DNA of 64,000 nt from Acidobacteriota bacterium (GTDB lineage: Bacteria; Acidobacteriota; Terriglobia; Acidiferrales; UBA7541): NCBI GenBank assembly GCA_003225315.1, contig QHZD01000025.1:1-64000 (forward strand). The letters run 5' to 3'. The notes under the pieces are model-generated. The model was not told the origin of the DNA and made no database searches. It was given only the letters and a program-made list of their open reading frames with translations. The position numbers and the translations under genes are program-made. Below, piece after piece: positions 16,512 to 26,598 of the stretch. Position 1 is the first letter of the stretch; every line of letters begins with the position of its first letter.

Positions 16512-17398
16512 AATTGCGAGGCCACGCACTTGGCGCGGTACTGATTGCGACTGTGCTGTGCTCGTACGCGACGGCCCAAGAAAAACGGCCGACGGCACGG
16601 GAAGTAATAGCAGCGATTCAAGAGCACGTTGGCGTACCTTGGAAAACGGAAACCGTAGACACGTTTAAGGCAGGGAATCCGGATACGCGCGTGACAGGGA
16701 TTGCGGTGACCATGATGGCGACGCTGGACGTACTGCAGCGGGCGGTGGCAAACAGACAGAACCTGGTCATCACGCACGAGCCGACGTTTTACAATCACCT
16801 GGACCAGCCGCAAGGAATGGATGAGAACGACGCGGTCTGGAAGGAGAAGCGGGCGTTCATCGAGAAAAACGGGCTGGTGGTCTGGAGATTTCACGACCAC
16901 TGGCACCTGAGAAAGCCAGACGGGATCCTGGCCGGGATGGTGAAGGCGCTGGACTGGGAGAAATACCAGAGCGCGGAAAATCCGCACCTGTTTACAGTAC
17001 CGGAAACTACGCTGGAGAAATTAGCGGCGGATGTCGCGAAGCGGCTGAATACCCCGGTGTTGCGCACAGTAGGAAATCCAGAGATGAAAGTGACGAAGCT
17101 GGCGCTGAGCCCGGGATCGGCAGGATTCGAACGGGAAACACACGCGCTGGAAATGGATAACGTGGAAGTTTTGCTGGTGGGCGAAACGCGCGAATGGGAA
17201 ACGGTGGAATATGCGGCGGACGCGGTTAGCGAAGGAAAAAGAAAAGGGCTGATTGTAATCGGGCATGTGCCCTCCGAACAGGCAGGGATGGAAGAGTGCG
17301 TGAGGTGGATGAAAACGTTTGTGAAAGAAACGCCGATCGAGTTTGTGCCGACCAAGCAGCCGTTCTGGACGCCAGCGGAAAGAAGTGCGCGGCGCTGA
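16508..17398 (+). CDS. NIF3-like (GTP cyclohydrolase I type 2 homologue) protein with signal peptide
   Basis: Start at GTG 16508, overlapping the PadR stop (GTGA). The N-terminus LRGHALGAVLIATVLCSYATAQ is a clear Sec signal, after which the NIF3 fold follows: a metal-site segment NLVITHEPTFYNHLD (about residues 91-105) and a C-terminal VLLVGETREWE and IGHVPSEQAGME part. NIF3 proteins are dinuclear-metal hexamers normally found in the cytoplasm; an exported form is unusual. Alternative starts upstream lie inside the PadR gene in another frame. Function unknown. Confidence 0.82.
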   Translation: MKLRGHALGAVLIATVLCSYATAQEKRPTAREVIAAIQEHVGVPWKTETVDTFKAGNPDTRVTGIAVTMMATLDVLQRAVANRQNLVITHEPTFYNHLDQPQGMDENDAVWKEKRAFIEKNGLVVWRFHDHWHLRKPDGILAGMVKALDWEKYQSAENPHLFTVPETTLEKLAADVAKRLNTPVLRTVGNPEMKVTKLALSPGSAGFERETHALEMDNVEVLLVGETREWETVEYAADAVSEGKRKGLIVIGHVPSEQAGMEECVRWMKTFVKETPIEFVPTKQPFWTPAERSARR

Positions 17399-17492
17399 GG
17401 AGTTGCGCATCATCCAAACTACGGTGGAGCGGACCCGTGTAAGCCACATCAGTCACACGACCACTCACTTGGAGCTCTGAAGTCACCGCAGC

Positions 17493-17894
17493 TTATCTTG
17501 CGGGCAAAAATTGTGCTCCGCCCATCGAAGGCGCGGTCCAGAGTACTTCGCCTTTTTCGTTGTAGAACTGAAGGGCCGCCTCGCCCCCTGGAAAAGTATC
17601 ATTCGGGAAAAGGAATGTGCGTCCTTTCTGCGTTACTTTTGGGAGTGATGGATTCAGGCTCAGGCGCGCATAAACGTGACCGGTCTCATCCTTCAGGATG
17701 AACTCCTGTGCTTCGACCGAGCCAGCGCGAATGACGGGAGGCTGAAGGCGGTCGGCAGGCTTCGCGCCCATCAAAAGGACCGATACGCCGGAGAGTAGGA
17801 GCAGGGCGTTCACGAACTTCCAGCGATGATTCGAAGCTTCCAGTTTTTGTATTCGTGCAGCCAAGAGATCGAGGTTTGTTTGCGGAGAATTCAC
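17493..17894 (-). CDS. Hypothetical single-pass membrane protein
   Basis: GTG 17894 is preceded by a perfect AGGAGG, giving 133 residues; the longer open frame to 18059 has no such site. Layout: a short coiled coil (DLLAARIQKLEASNHRWK), one membrane helix (FVNALLLLSGVSVLLMGA) and a periplasmic beta-rich domain of about 80 residues (AGSVEAQEFILKDETGHVYA, then a GEAALQFYNEKGEVLW repeat-like strand pair). This type is common in acidobacteria but unnamed. It follows purM by about 160 bp and may be at the end of that operon. Confidence 0.7.
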   Translation of the reverse strand: MNSPQTNLDLLAARIQKLEASNHRWKFVNALLLLSGVSVLLMGAKPADRLQPPVIRAGSVEAQEFILKDETGHVYARLSLNPSLPKVTQKGRTFLFPNDTFPGGEAALQFYNEKGEVLWTAPSMGGAQFLPAR

Positions 17895-18055
17895 GGCATA
17901 CCTCCTTAAAGATTCGCTGGGGGAATCCTTGTGATGTTGGACGTGCGGGCAGTTCTTCCAGTGAGCATGGATCCGAACGATGTGGAAAGCAAACACCACA
18001 GACAAGCCCAATAATAAGCACATCGCCCTGTAAGGCTCAAGCCCCAGACTGCGGC

Positions 18056-19102
18056 TCAAAGGTTGAGAGTACCGGAGTAGCTGACGCGGGCTTTGCCGGA
18101 TTCACTGCGTTCAATGCGGCCGATGCGGAAGAATTTTTCGCGGTGCTTCTTGAGGTCGGCTTCCACCGACTTCACTTTTTTCGGCGGGACGATGAGAATC
18201 ATTCCGACTCCCATGTTGAAGGATTGCAGCAATTCGCCAGCGTCGATCTTCCCGAGCCTGGCGAGATACTTGAAGATTGGCAGCACAGGCCACGATGCCA
18301 GGTCAATTTCCGCTTTCACGCCGCTGGGCAACACGCGAGGCAAATTTCCCGGAATGCCGCCGCCGGTGATGTGCGCGAGAGCGGAAACCCAGCCCCGGGC
18401 GACGACGTTCTTCAGCGCCGGCGCATAACATAGATGCGGCTTCAGCAATTCCGCGCCGATTTTATTTCCGACATCGGCGACGTAAGTATCCGGCTTCAGC
18501 TTTGCAACTTCAAAGACCAGCTTGCGCGCCAGCGAATAGCCGTTGGTGTGCAGGCCGGCTGAAGGGAGGGCGAGCAAAGCATCTCCGGGCTGGACGCACT
18601 TCCCAGTCAGAATTTTTTTTCGCTCGACAACGCCAACGATGAAGCCCGCGAGATCGTATTCGCCGGGCGGATAAAACCCCGGCATCTCCGCAGTCTCGCC
18701 GCCGATGAGGGCGCAGCCGGCTTTGCGGCAGGAACGGCTCATGCCTTCCACAAGCTGTTCGACGACCTGTGGCTCGAGTTTGCCCATCGCCAGATAGTCG
18801 AGGAAAAACAGCGGCTCGGCGCCCTGGACGAGAATGTCGTTTATGCAGTGATTGACAAGGTCGGCGCCGACGGTGGAGTGCACGCCCATGGACATGGCGA
18901 TTTTGAGCTTGGTGCCCACGCCGTCCGCGCTGGAAACCAGCACGGGCTCTTTCCATTTTTTCCGGTCCAGCGCGAAGAGCGCGCCGAAACCGCCGATGCC
19001 GCCGACAACGCCGGGAGTGAAGGTGCGGCTGGCATGGTGGCGAATTCTTTGCTTCACGTCATCCGCGACGGCGATGTTCACTCCGGCATCGGCATATTTC
19101 AT
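18056..19102 (-). CDS. purM: Phosphoribosylformylglycinamidine cyclo-ligase (AIR synthetase)
   Basis: A 348-residue enzyme that closes the imidazole ring of FGAM to AIR with ATP. Motifs: the substrate loop SSADGVGTKLKIAMSMG (about 57-73), NHCINDILVQGAEPLFFLDY (about 84-103) and GGETAEMPGFYPPGEYDLAG. Length is normal. It lies 131 bp downstream of lepB at the end of the purQ-purL-purF-lepB run, and in the same direction. Confidence 0.96.
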   Translation of the reverse strand: MKYADAGVNIAVADDVKQRIRHHASRTFTPGVVGGIGGFGALFALDRKKWKEPVLVSSADGVGTKLKIAMSMGVHSTVGADLVNHCINDILVQGAEPLFFLDYLAMGKLEPQVVEQLVEGMSRSCRKAGCALIGGETAEMPGFYPPGEYDLAGFIVGVVERKKILTGKCVQPGDALLALPSAGLHTNGYSLARKLVFEVAKLKPDTYVADVGNKIGAELLKPHLCYAPALKNVVARGWVSALAHITGGGIPGNLPRVLPSGVKAEIDLASWPVLPIFKYLARLGKIDAGELLQSFNMGVGMILIVPPKKVKSVEADLKKHREKFFRIGRIERSESGKARVSYSGTLNL

Positions 19103-19233
19103 GAAGACCCGCTCGCTTCCGTTCCGTACTTTCTTAATCGGGGCGTACTCTGCCGCGCGCCGTCATCGATAGGAGTTCATTGAAGCGCCGTGGGGATCGC
19201 GGCGGCTATTGCGAACAGCAACTCTTCTGCAAC

Positions 19234-19947
19234 TTAAAAGGTCCGGAAAATCCGGCTCCAGCGCACGATTCTCGGATGCAGCACGGCATTCGCGTAGGCG
19301 AAAAACCGCTCCCGAATCTGGCCGGAGTCCCAAGCGCCTTGCGGCGCCTCCAGTGACATGTAAATCATGACGGGAGTGCCGATGATGTCGTTGCGTGGGA
19401 CGCAGCCCCAGAAGCGGCTGTCCAGAGAATTTTCCCGATTGTCTCCCATCACGAAATAACAGTCCTTCGGCACGGTGAAAGGGAGCCCTTTGAAATTGCC
19501 CATTAGGAATGAAGGGTCAGGCCGTTCGGAGAGCCCACGCGTGTAGTTCTCCTTAAGACGCTGGCCATTGATCCAGACGCCACCATCGTGAATGTCGACA
19601 GTCTCGCCGGGCAGTCCGATGACGCGCTTTACATAGTCTGGCGTGTCCGGAGCAAACGGCGGCTTGAAGATAATCACTTGCTGGCGTTTGGGATTGCGCC
19701 ATAGCGGCACGTGCCAGTTGGTGAAGGGGACGCCGGCGTCGTAGCCGACGCGGCTCATGATGAGGTGGTCGCCGATGAGCAGCGTGTTCTCCATCGAGCC
19801 GGAGGGAATGACGCGCGCCTGGCCGATCGTGCCGTTGATGAGCAGAAAGACGAGGCCGACCCAGAACCAGGCGATGATCTCGCGCTGAATCTTGGTTTTC
19901 ACGGGCACGTTCGCTTCTTCTTGCTTTTTCTTCTTTTCAGCTCTCAC
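19234..19947 (-). CDS. lepB: Signal peptidase I
   Basis: Start at GTG 19947, which overlaps the end of purF; the frame extending to 20205 only shadows purF. 237 residues: one membrane helix (IIAWFWVGLVFLLINGTI), the catalytic Ser in VIPSGSMENTLLIGDH, the catalytic Lys in DYVKRVIGLPGE, and box E GDNRENSLDSRFWG. It removes signal peptides at the periplasmic face of the inner membrane. A start at the later GTG (NVPVKTK) is also possible. Location inside a purine operon is likely for co-transcription only. Confidence 0.93.
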   Translation of the reverse strand: MRAEKKKKQEEANVPVKTKIQREIIAWFWVGLVFLLINGTIGQARVIPSGSMENTLLIGDHLIMSRVGYDAGVPFTNWHVPLWRNPKRQQVIIFKPPFAPDTPDYVKRVIGLPGETVDIHDGGVWINGQRLKENYTRGLSERPDPSFLMGNFKGLPFTVPKDCYFVMGDNRENSLDSRFWGCVPRNDIIGTPVMIYMSLEAPQGAWDSGQIRERFFAYANAVLHPRIVRWSRIFRTF

Positions 19948-21445
19948 GTTCCACCACCACCGGCCGCTCTGCGGACGCGGATTCACTGCCGTTGCCTGGG
20001 GCATGTTCGCTGGATTTGCCGTTGGCAGCGCTTTCGCGCACTTCCAATTGCACCAGATCCGTGGGATAAACGCCCGTATAACAAGACGTACAGAACTTGC
20101 CCGCGGTATCACCGACGGCGCGGCGCAGCGCCGGAAGAGAAACGTAGCCCAATGAATCGGCGCCAAGGAATTTGCAGATTTCTTCGGGCGTGTTGGAAGA
20201 GGCAATCAGCTCCTCACGCGTAGGGGTGTCCACGCCATAGTAGCACGGGGAAATCGTCGGCGGGCAACTGATGCGCACGTGAACTTCTCTTGCGCCGACT
20301 TCGCGGACCATGCGGACGATTTTGCGGCTGGTGGTGCCGCGCACGATGGAATCGTCGACGAGGATCACGCGCTTGCCCTCGATCAAGCCACGGATGGGAT
20401 TGAGCTTTAGCTTCACGCCGAAATTGCGGATGGCTTGCGACGGCTCGATGAAAGTGCGTCCGATGTAGTGATTGCGGATCAAGCCCATGCGGAAGGGGAT
20501 TCTTGATTCAAGCGCATAGCCGACGGCCGCGGGAACGCCGGAATCCGGCACGGGCACGACGATGTCCGCTTGGACGGGATGCTCCTGTGCGAGGAGGCGG
20601 CCAAGCATCTCGCGGCTTTCGTTTACGGAACGGCCGAAAATGATGCTGTCCGGACGGGAGAAATAGACATGCTCGAAAATGCACTGCTGGAGCTGCTTTT
20701 CCGGCGCAAAGTGGATGGACTCGATGCCGGATTTGGAGATACGCACCATTTCGCCGGGCTCGATCTCCCGGACGTATTGCGCGTTCAGCAGATCAAAAGC
20801 GCAAGTTTCCGAGGCTACTAGCCACGAGACGAAGCCACCGGGCGTGGTCAATTTGCCAAGCACCAGGGGGCGGAAGCCGCGGGGATCGCGCACGGCGTAA
20901 AGCTCGTCCTGGGTAAGGACGAGAAGGGAGTAAGCGCCTTCCACTTGATTGAGCGCATCGCCAAGGGCGCCGGAAAGATTGCGCGCCTGCGAGCGCGCTA
21001 TCAGATGGACGATCACTTCGGTGTCGCTGTTGGTCTGGAAGATGGAACCGCGATGCTCAAGCTTGCGGCGCCACTCGGCGGCGTTGGTGAGGTTGCCGTT
21101 GTGGCCGAGGGCGACTTTGCCCTTGTTGCAGTCGATCATGATGGGCTGCGCGTTGAGCAGCGCTTTATCGCCGGCAGTGGAGTAGCGCGTGTGGCCGATG
21201 GCGAGACTGCCGGGGAGTTGCGCGAGCACGCTCGGCAGGAAAATTTCTTCGACTTCGCCCATGGCGCGGTGCACGTGCAACTCTTTGCCGTCACTGGAAA
21301 CGATGCCTGCGGATTCCTGGCCGCGATGCTGCAGCGCATAGAGGCCGAGATAGGCGAGGTTCGAGGCTTCAGGGTGGCCGAAGACACCGAAGACGCCACA
21401 CTCGTCGTGGAAATGATCGTCGGCGAATGCGAGTTTCTGGCTCAT
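19937..21445 (-). CDS. purF: Amidophosphoribosyltransferase
   Basis: A 502-residue enzyme that commits PRPP and glutamine to purine synthesis. After a 15-residue propeptide (ending DDHFHDE), the catalytic Cys begins [19 protein letters not shown]. The N-terminal Ntn glutaminase is followed by the PRPP motif [17 protein letters not shown] (about 362-378). Cys residues FCTSCYTG and others fit the Fe-S type of PurF. Its start overlaps the purL stop (ATGA), and its end overlaps lepB. Confidence 0.97.
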   Translation of the reverse strand: MSQKLAFADDHFHDECGVFGVFGHPEASNLAYLGLYALQHRGQESAGIVSSDGKELHVHRAMGEVEEIFLPSVLAQLPGSLAIGHTRYSTAGDKALLNAQPIMIDCNKGKVALGHNGNLTNAAEWRRKLEHRGSIFQTNSDTEVIVHLIARSQARNLSGALGDALNQVEGAYSLLVLTQDELYAVRDPRGFRPLVLGKLTTPGGFVSWLVASETCAFDLLNAQYVREIEPGEMVRISKSGIESIHFAPEKQLQQCIFEHVYFSRPDSIIFGRSVNESREMLGRLLAQEHPVQADIVVPVPDSGVPAAVGYALESRIPFRMGLIRNHYIGRTFIEPSQAIRNFGVKLKLNPIRGLIEGKRVILVDDSIVRGTTSRKIVRMVREVGAREVHVRISCPPTISPCYYGVDTPTREELIASSNTPEEICKFLGADSLGYVSLPALRRAVGDTAGKFCTSCYTGVYPTDLVQLEVRESAANGKSSEHAPGNGSESASAERPVVVERES

Positions 21446-23814
21446 TTTGCGGTTAGCGTGCGTTCCAATGAATTGGCCCAGGCGTCGCGGAGTGTTTCAA
21501 CGGAACTTTCGATCACCGCGCTCCCCCTGTATTCGATGCGGAACGAGCCTTCGCGGATGACCTTGCCGAGCTCGCGCGCCGCCACATGGTATTGTCTCGC
21601 AATTTTGAGAACGCGGGCAAGTTTTGACGGCGAGGCGGAAACGACGGCGCGGGCGCCGCGTTCGCCGAAGAGAACGGATTCGGCGGGGGAGAGATCGTCG
21701 AACTGGACCGAGGCGCCCAAAGAAAATGAACCGGTCTGAAGACCGGCCACTACAGAGGCGAAGCAGGATTCGGCGAGGGTGACGGCGAGGCCGCCGTCGG
21801 AAATATCGTGGGCGGATTGCACGGCGCTTTCGGCGGCGAGAGCGACGAGGCAATCCTGGAGACGCTTCTCGGCGGTGAGCTCGATGACAGGAGGTTCGCC
21901 GGCGACGATGCCGGCGATGGTCTTGGAATATTCAGAGGAGGAAAATTCGCGCCGCGACGTGTCAGCGGAGGGCACGATGTATCGTGCCCCTACGGTTGCC
22001 GTGTCTATTGGGCCCGCGCCATCGAGCAACAGAATCAAGTCGCCTTCGTTGCGGAAGGCGATTTTCAGGACGCGGGAGGCGTCTTCGAGAATGCCAAGAA
22101 CGCCTATAACGGGCGTCGGGTAGATCGATTTGCCGAGAGTCTCGTTGTAAAAGCTGACGTTGCCGCCGGTGACGGGCGTGCCGAGGACGGTGCAGGCTTC
22201 GGCAAGGCCGTCGATGGTCTCAGAGAATTGCCACATCACTTCTGGTTTTTCCGGGCTGCCGAAGTTGAGGCAATTCGTGGCGGCGATGGGGCGCGCGCCG
22301 CTGGCGGCCACGTTGCGGGCGGCTTCCGCAACGGCATGCATGGCGCCAACGCGAGGATTGAGCTGGCACCAGCGGCCGTTGCCGTCAGTGGAGAGCGCGA
22401 GGGCGCGCTTCACCGCTCCCGACTTGGGGTCCTTGATGCGCACGACTGCGGCATCGCTCGCGCCGGGGCCTGCCAAAGTGTTGGTGCGAACGCTGGTGTC
22501 ATACTGCTCGGTGATCCAGCGCTTGGAAGCAATCGCGGGTGAGGCCAGCAGCTTCACGAAATTCGCAGTGAGATTCGTACCTTCGGGAGCAAAGGCGAAC
22601 CAATCTTTTTCGGTTTGGATTCGCGGCGCTGGCGCGGCGATGGGGCGATGGTAGACCGGCCCTTCTTCCGCAAGAGGATGCGCGGGAATTTCGGCGGCGA
22701 TGCGTCCGTTGTTGTTGATGCGGGCGATGCCACCTTCGGTGACGTGGCCAACGACGACGGCGTCGAGGCCCCATTTCTTGAAAACGGCGAGGACTTCGTG
22801 CTCGCGGCCTTTCTCTGCAACCAGGAGCATGCGCTCCTGCGATTCGCTGAGCATGATTTCGTAGGGCGTCATGCCGGTTTCGCGCTGCGGAACTTTGGCG
22901 AGGTCAATTTCGATGCCCGTGCCGCCTCGCGAGGCCATCTCCATTGTGGAGCAGGTGAGGCCGGCGGCGCCCATGTCCTGAATTGCAACGACCGCGCCCG
23001 TTCGCATGGCTTCGAGGCACGCTTCGAGAAGAAGCTTCTCCATGAAAGGGTCGCCGACTTGCACGTTGGGGCGTTTCTGCTTAGATTCTTCGGTAAATTC
23101 AGCGGAGGCGAGCAGAGACGCACCGTGAATTCCGTCGCGGCCCGTTTTTGCGCCGACGTAAATCACGGGATTGCCGATGCCTTTGGCTTTGGCGAGAAAG
23201 ATTTCTTCCTTTTTGGCGATGCCGAGCGCGAGCGCGTTGACAAGCGGATTTTGCGAATAGCACGGCTCGAAGGCGACTTCGCCGCCGACGGTGGGAACGC
23301 CGAAACAGTTTCCGTAACTTCCGACGCCGCGGACGACGCCGTCGAGGATGCGGCGGTTTTTCGCGGCATCTGCTTCGCTAGTGCGCTTGCTCGCAGTGAT
23401 TTCCCCGAAGCGAAGAGAGTCGAGGACGGCGATGGGCCGCGCGCCCATGGTGAAAATGTCGCGCAGGATGCCGCCGACGCCGGTGGTCGCGCCCTGAAAC
23501 GGCTCAACATAACTCGGATGATTGTGCGATTCGATTTTGAAGGCCGCAACGAGGCCGTCGCCAATGTCGACGACGCCGGCGTTTTCTCCCGGGCCTTGCA
23601 CCACGAGCTTCCCGCGTATGGGCAGGCGCTTCAAGTGGACTTTACTCGATTTATAGGAGCAGTGCTCGCTCCACATCACGCTGAAAATTCCCAGCTCGGT
23701 GATGTTCGGGTCGCGGCCAAGGATTTGCTGAATGCGCGCGTACTCCTCGCGCGTGACGCCATGTTCGGCGGCGATTTCGGGGGTCACTCGAATTTCGGTG
23801 CTAGCAGTGGCCAT
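21442..23814 (-). CDS. purL: Phosphoribosylformylglycinamidine synthase subunit PurL
   Basis: A 790-residue small-type FGAM synthetase subunit. Motifs: [19 protein letters not shown] (about 47-65), [20 protein letters not shown] (about 81-100), [21 protein letters not shown] region, and [16 protein letters not shown] in the second half. It makes FGAM using ammonia supplied by PurQ, in a complex that also needs PurS. It ends overlapping purF and starts 41 bp after purQ. No purS is seen in the window. Confidence 0.97.
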   Translation of the reverse strand: MATASTEIRVTPEIAAEHGVTREEYARIQQILGRDPNITELGIFSVMWSEHCSYKSSKVHLKRLPIRGKLVVQGPGENAGVVDIGDGLVAAFKIESHNHPSYVEPFQGATTGVGGILRDIFTMGARPIAVLDSLRFGEITASKRTSEADAAKNRRILDGVVRGVGSYGNCFGVPTVGGEVAFEPCYSQNPLVNALALGIAKKEEIFLAKAKGIGNPVIYVGAKTGRDGIHGASLLASAEFTEESKQKRPNVQVGDPFMEKLLLEACLEAMRTGAVVAIQDMGAAGLTCSTMEMASRGGTGIEIDLAKVPQRETGMTPYEIMLSESQERMLLVAEKGREHEVLAVFKKWGLDAVVVGHVTEGGIARINNNGRIAAEIPAHPLAEEGPVYHRPIAAPAPRIQTEKDWFAFAPEGTNLTANFVKLLASPAIASKRWITEQYDTSVRTNTLAGPGASDAAVVRIKDPKSGAVKRALALSTDGNGRWCQLNPRVGAMHAVAEAARNVAASGARPIAATNCLNFGSPEKPEVMWQFSETIDGLAEACTVLGTPVTGGNVSFYNETLGKSIYPTPVIGVLGILEDASRVLKIAFRNEGDLILLLDGAGPIDTATVGARYIVPSADTSRREFSSSEYSKTIAGIVAGEPPVIELTAEKRLQDCLVALAAESAVQSAHDISDGGLAVTLAESCFASVVAGLQTGSFSLGASVQFDDLSPAESVLFGERGARAVVSASPSKLARVLKIARQYHVAARELGKVIREGSFRIEYRGSAVIESSVETLRDAWANSLERTLTAK

Positions 23815-23855
23815 GTTTCAGGTCTGCGACAACGATTTGAGGCCGTGGGCTCTGC

Positions 23856-24566
23856 TCATGCTGTGGCCTTGGCGGCGCCGACGAGCGCTTCCACCATGGA
23901 GCGGAAAATGACCAGGCCGTCGGAGAAGCCGAGAGCGCATTCAACAGCACGCTCGGGATGGGGCATCAAACCGGCGACGTTGCGTTCGCGGTTGCAGACT
24001 CCCGCGATGTTGTGAACCGCGCCGTTAGGATTGCCGGCGTTGTCGTCAGAGCCGTCGGGAGTCGTATAGCGAAAAATGACTTGGCGATTTTTATCGAGGT
24101 CGGCAAGCGTGGTCTCATCGCAGTTGTAGTTGCCATCGGAATGCGCGATGGGAATCTTGAGGATTTGGCCCTTCTGCGCAGCGTTGGTGAACGGCGTGTC
24201 CGTTTGCTCGACGCGAATGTGGACGTGGCGGCAGATGAAGCGCAGACCGCTGTTGCGCATCATGGCGCCGGGAAGCAAGCCCGCTTCGCAAAGAATCTGG
24301 AAGCCGTTGCAGATGCCCAGGACCATTCCTCCACTCTTGGCGAACTTCTCGACGGACTTCATCACCGGAGAAAAGCGCGCGATGGCGCCGGTGCGCAGAT
24401 AGTCGCCGTAGGAAAATCCACCGGGCAGAATGATGGCTTCGCAATTCGCAAGATCTTCGGATTGGTGCCAGATGAACTCGACGGGCTTCTGCAGGACGTT
24501 GCCGATGGCGTAAAACGCGTCGTGGTCACAATTGGACCCGGGGAAAACGACGACTCCAAATTTCAT
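23856..24566 (-). CDS. purQ: Phosphoribosylformylglycinamidine synthase subunit PurQ (glutaminase)
   Basis: A 236-residue class I glutamine amidotransferase. It begins [20 protein letters not shown], has the nucleophile Cys in [20 protein letters not shown] (about 79-98) and the His/Glu pair near the end ([11 protein letters not shown]). It feeds ammonia to PurL, which follows immediately. Length and motifs are normal. Confidence 0.97.
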   Translation of the reverse strand: MKFGVVVFPGSNCDHDAFYAIGNVLQKPVEFIWHQSEDLANCEAIILPGGFSYGDYLRTGAIARFSPVMKSVEKFAKSGGMVLGICNGFQILCEAGLLPGAMMRNSGLRFICRHVHIRVEQTDTPFTNAAQKGQILKIPIAHSDGNYNCDETTLADLDKNRQVIFRYTTPDGSDDNAGNPNGAVHNIAGVCNRERNVAGLMPHPERAVECALGFSDGLVIFRSMVEALVGAAKATA

Positions 24567-24600
24567 GAGGTGCCAGCCCCCTGTGGGATTGCGGGAACTC

Positions 24601-25059
24601 CTATTTTAGCACATCCGAACCGGCCGACCATCTATCCGCAGCCTTCAGCAATTTTTCACAAAAATCGAGAAGCTCTTCGTGCGACAGGTCACTCTTCACA
24701 TCGTTCGTAAGCATGGCGCAAATGTTGAATTCCGGTTCTCCGCTACCGTCGCCAACATGGTCCACGGTTGGCAATAAATAGAATTCTCTTTTGTGCTGCC
24801 TACGCCTGTTTTTGGCTTCCTCGTTACTCCATTTGCTGAGGAGGTCCCAGTGGAGCTTCTCCTTTGTGTAGGAGTCTAATCCCTCCGATCGGATAACAGC
24901 GCTATGGATTGCGACCTTATACTCTGCGATTTTGGCGCCCCGATTTCCGCGATGCCTATCCCGCTTGACGTGTGTGGCTGATTTTCTCTCAAGCCATCGG
25001 TCGTACTTGGCCTGTGTCACGACCCCAACTAGAAACGCAGGTAGCTCATACTTTCTCAT
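24601..25059 (-). CDS. Hypothetical protein with HNH-nuclease-like C-terminal half
   Basis: 152 residues beginning [20 protein letters not shown]. The segment [10 protein letters not shown], then [20 protein letters not shown], has the D-H ... N ... N-x-x-K spacing of the second half of HNH nucleases, and an N-terminal basic stretch ([19 protein letters not shown]) could contact nucleic acid. The first Cys pairs of zinc-type HNH proteins are absent. It is AT-richer than its neighbours, separated from glmU by 10 bp and from purQ by 34 bp, and looks like a cargo gene inside a housekeeping operon. The nuclease idea is tentative. Confidence 0.6.
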   Translation of the reverse strand: MRKYELPAFLVGVVTQAKYDRWLERKSATHVKRDRHRGNRGAKIAEYKVAIHSAVIRSEGLDSYTKEKLHWDLLSKWSNEEAKNRRRQHKREFYLLPTVDHVGDGSGEPEFNICAMLTNDVKSDLSHEELLDFCEKLLKAADRWSAGSDVLK

Positions 25060-25069
25060 CTTGAAAAGC

Positions 25070-26530
25070 CTACCGTCGCTTTTTCGTTCTGCGCTGTGAT
25101 TTTTTCATTGCGCGCCGGCGGGACGGTTTCTTTGGCTTTTCGGAAGCAGCCAGTTCGCGGCGTTTTTTCGCGGCCCAGCCTGGTTTGTTGACCTGGCGGC
25201 CGCGAGCGATGGCCAATCCACCAGAGGGGACGTTGTCCGTGATCGTTGAACCTGCGCCGACGTACGCGCCGTCACCGACGCGCACCGGTGCGACGAGGGC
25301 TGTATCGCTGCCGATGAAAACTTTGTTCCCAATCGACGTCGGATACTTGTGGAAGCCATCGTAATTGCAGGTAATCGTGCCTGCGCCGATGTTGCTCTTG
25401 GTTCCGATCTTGGCGTCGCCCAGGTACGAGAGGTGCATCGCTTTGGTGCCTTCGCCGATGGTGCTTTTCTTCAGTTCGACGAAATTGCCGATTCGCGCGC
25501 CGGCCTTCAAGTGATTGTTCGGGCGCAGCCGCGCAAAGGGACCGATGATGACGCCATCGTCGAGGCGGCTTTCTGCCACCACGCAATGCGGCTCAACGGT
25601 CACGCCTTCGCCGAGAATTGCGTCGGTCAATACGCTGCCCGTTCGAATGGTGCACTGCGCGCCGATTTTTGTTTTGCCCAACAACTGAACTCCGGGTTCG
25701 ATGATGGTATCTTCGCCTGCGGTCACGTCTGGATCGATCAGCACGGTTTCGGGCAACTGGATGGTGATGCCAGCATCCATCAGCTCATTCCGTTTCCGCT
25801 CACGGAATATGCGGTCGACTTCCGCGAGATCCGCGCGCGTGTTGCAACCAAGCACTTCGCGCGAATCGGCGGCCACTTGCGCCAGCACCGTTTCGCCTTT
25901 GGCGTTCAGTACGCCGATGGCATCGGTTAGGTACAACTCGCGATGCTTGTTGTTGGGCTTCACCTGCGCCAGCGCGGGCCAGAGTTTTTCCAACGTGAAG
26001 CAGTAAATCGCCGAATTGATTTCATTGATTTCGCGCTGCTCGTCGGTGAGCTGCGACTCCTCGACGATGGCGGAGACAGCCGTTTCGGTCTTGCGAACAA
26101 CGCGGCCGTAGCCGGAAGGATCGGCAAGCACCGCAGAAAGAATTGTTGCCGCCGCGTTCCCGGTGTGATGCGCGGCAACAAGGGCCTTCAGCGTTTCCGT
26201 GCGCACCAGGGGAGCATCGCCCGGAAGAACCACGGCAAATTTAGCTCGCCCTAAGGCGCGTTTGGCGACTTGCATGGCGTGACCGGTGCCGTTTTGCGGC
26301 TGCTGCAGCACAGTGAGTGCCCCGCGCGGCTCGACAACCGCGGCAACCTGTTCGGCCTGGTGGCCGACGACGACCACGGTTTCGCGCGCCTTCAGCGGTT
26401 CGCATGCACGCACGATTTGTTCCACGAGCGTGCGTCCACCGGCGCGGTGCAGCACCTTCGCCACGCTGGACTTCAACCGGGTTCCTTTGCCGGCCGCGAG
26501 AATGACAATGGCAAGATCATTGTTGGACAT
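25070..26530 (-). CDS. glmU: Bifunctional UDP-GlcNAc pyrophosphorylase / GlcN-1-P acetyltransferase
   Basis: ATG 26530 (MSNNDLAIVILAAGKGTRLK) is chosen over upstream in-frame starts because the nucleotidyltransferase motif LAAGKGTRLKS then lies at its usual distance. Residues about 1-235 are the uridylyltransferase domain, and about 255-455 the left-handed beta-helix acetyltransferase (GPFARLRPNNHLKAGARIGN, SYLGDAKIGTKSNIGAGTIT, NYDGFHKYPT). It makes UDP-GlcNAc for lipid A and peptidoglycan. The C-terminal 30 residues are very Lys/Arg-rich, an unusual extension. It follows lpxC. Confidence 0.95.
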   Translation of the reverse strand: MSNNDLAIVILAAGKGTRLKSSVAKVLHRAGGRTLVEQIVRACEPLKARETVVVVGHQAEQVAAVVEPRGALTVLQQPQNGTGHAMQVAKRALGRAKFAVVLPGDAPLVRTETLKALVAAHHTGNAAATILSAVLADPSGYGRVVRKTETAVSAIVEESQLTDEQREINEINSAIYCFTLEKLWPALAQVKPNNKHRELYLTDAIGVLNAKGETVLAQVAADSREVLGCNTRADLAEVDRIFRERKRNELMDAGITIQLPETVLIDPDVTAGEDTIIEPGVQLLGKTKIGAQCTIRTGSVLTDAILGEGVTVEPHCVVAESRLDDGVIIGPFARLRPNNHLKAGARIGNFVELKKSTIGEGTKAMHLSYLGDAKIGTKSNIGAGTITCNYDGFHKYPTSIGNKVFIGSDTALVAPVRVGDGAYVGAGSTITDNVPSGGLAIARGRQVNKPGWAAKKRRELAASEKPKKPSRRRAMKKSQRRTKKRR

Positions 26531-26598
26531 AGTTCGAGTCATTCTGCGGGAGCGGCGGCTATTTCGCAACGTAGGGTTAACCTTGACGCAGCGAATCG

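Noticed and set aside
22615-24015. A 466-codon plus-strand frame opposite purL/purQ
   Set aside because: It lies entirely opposite well-supported purL and purQ and spans their boundary; no family match seen.
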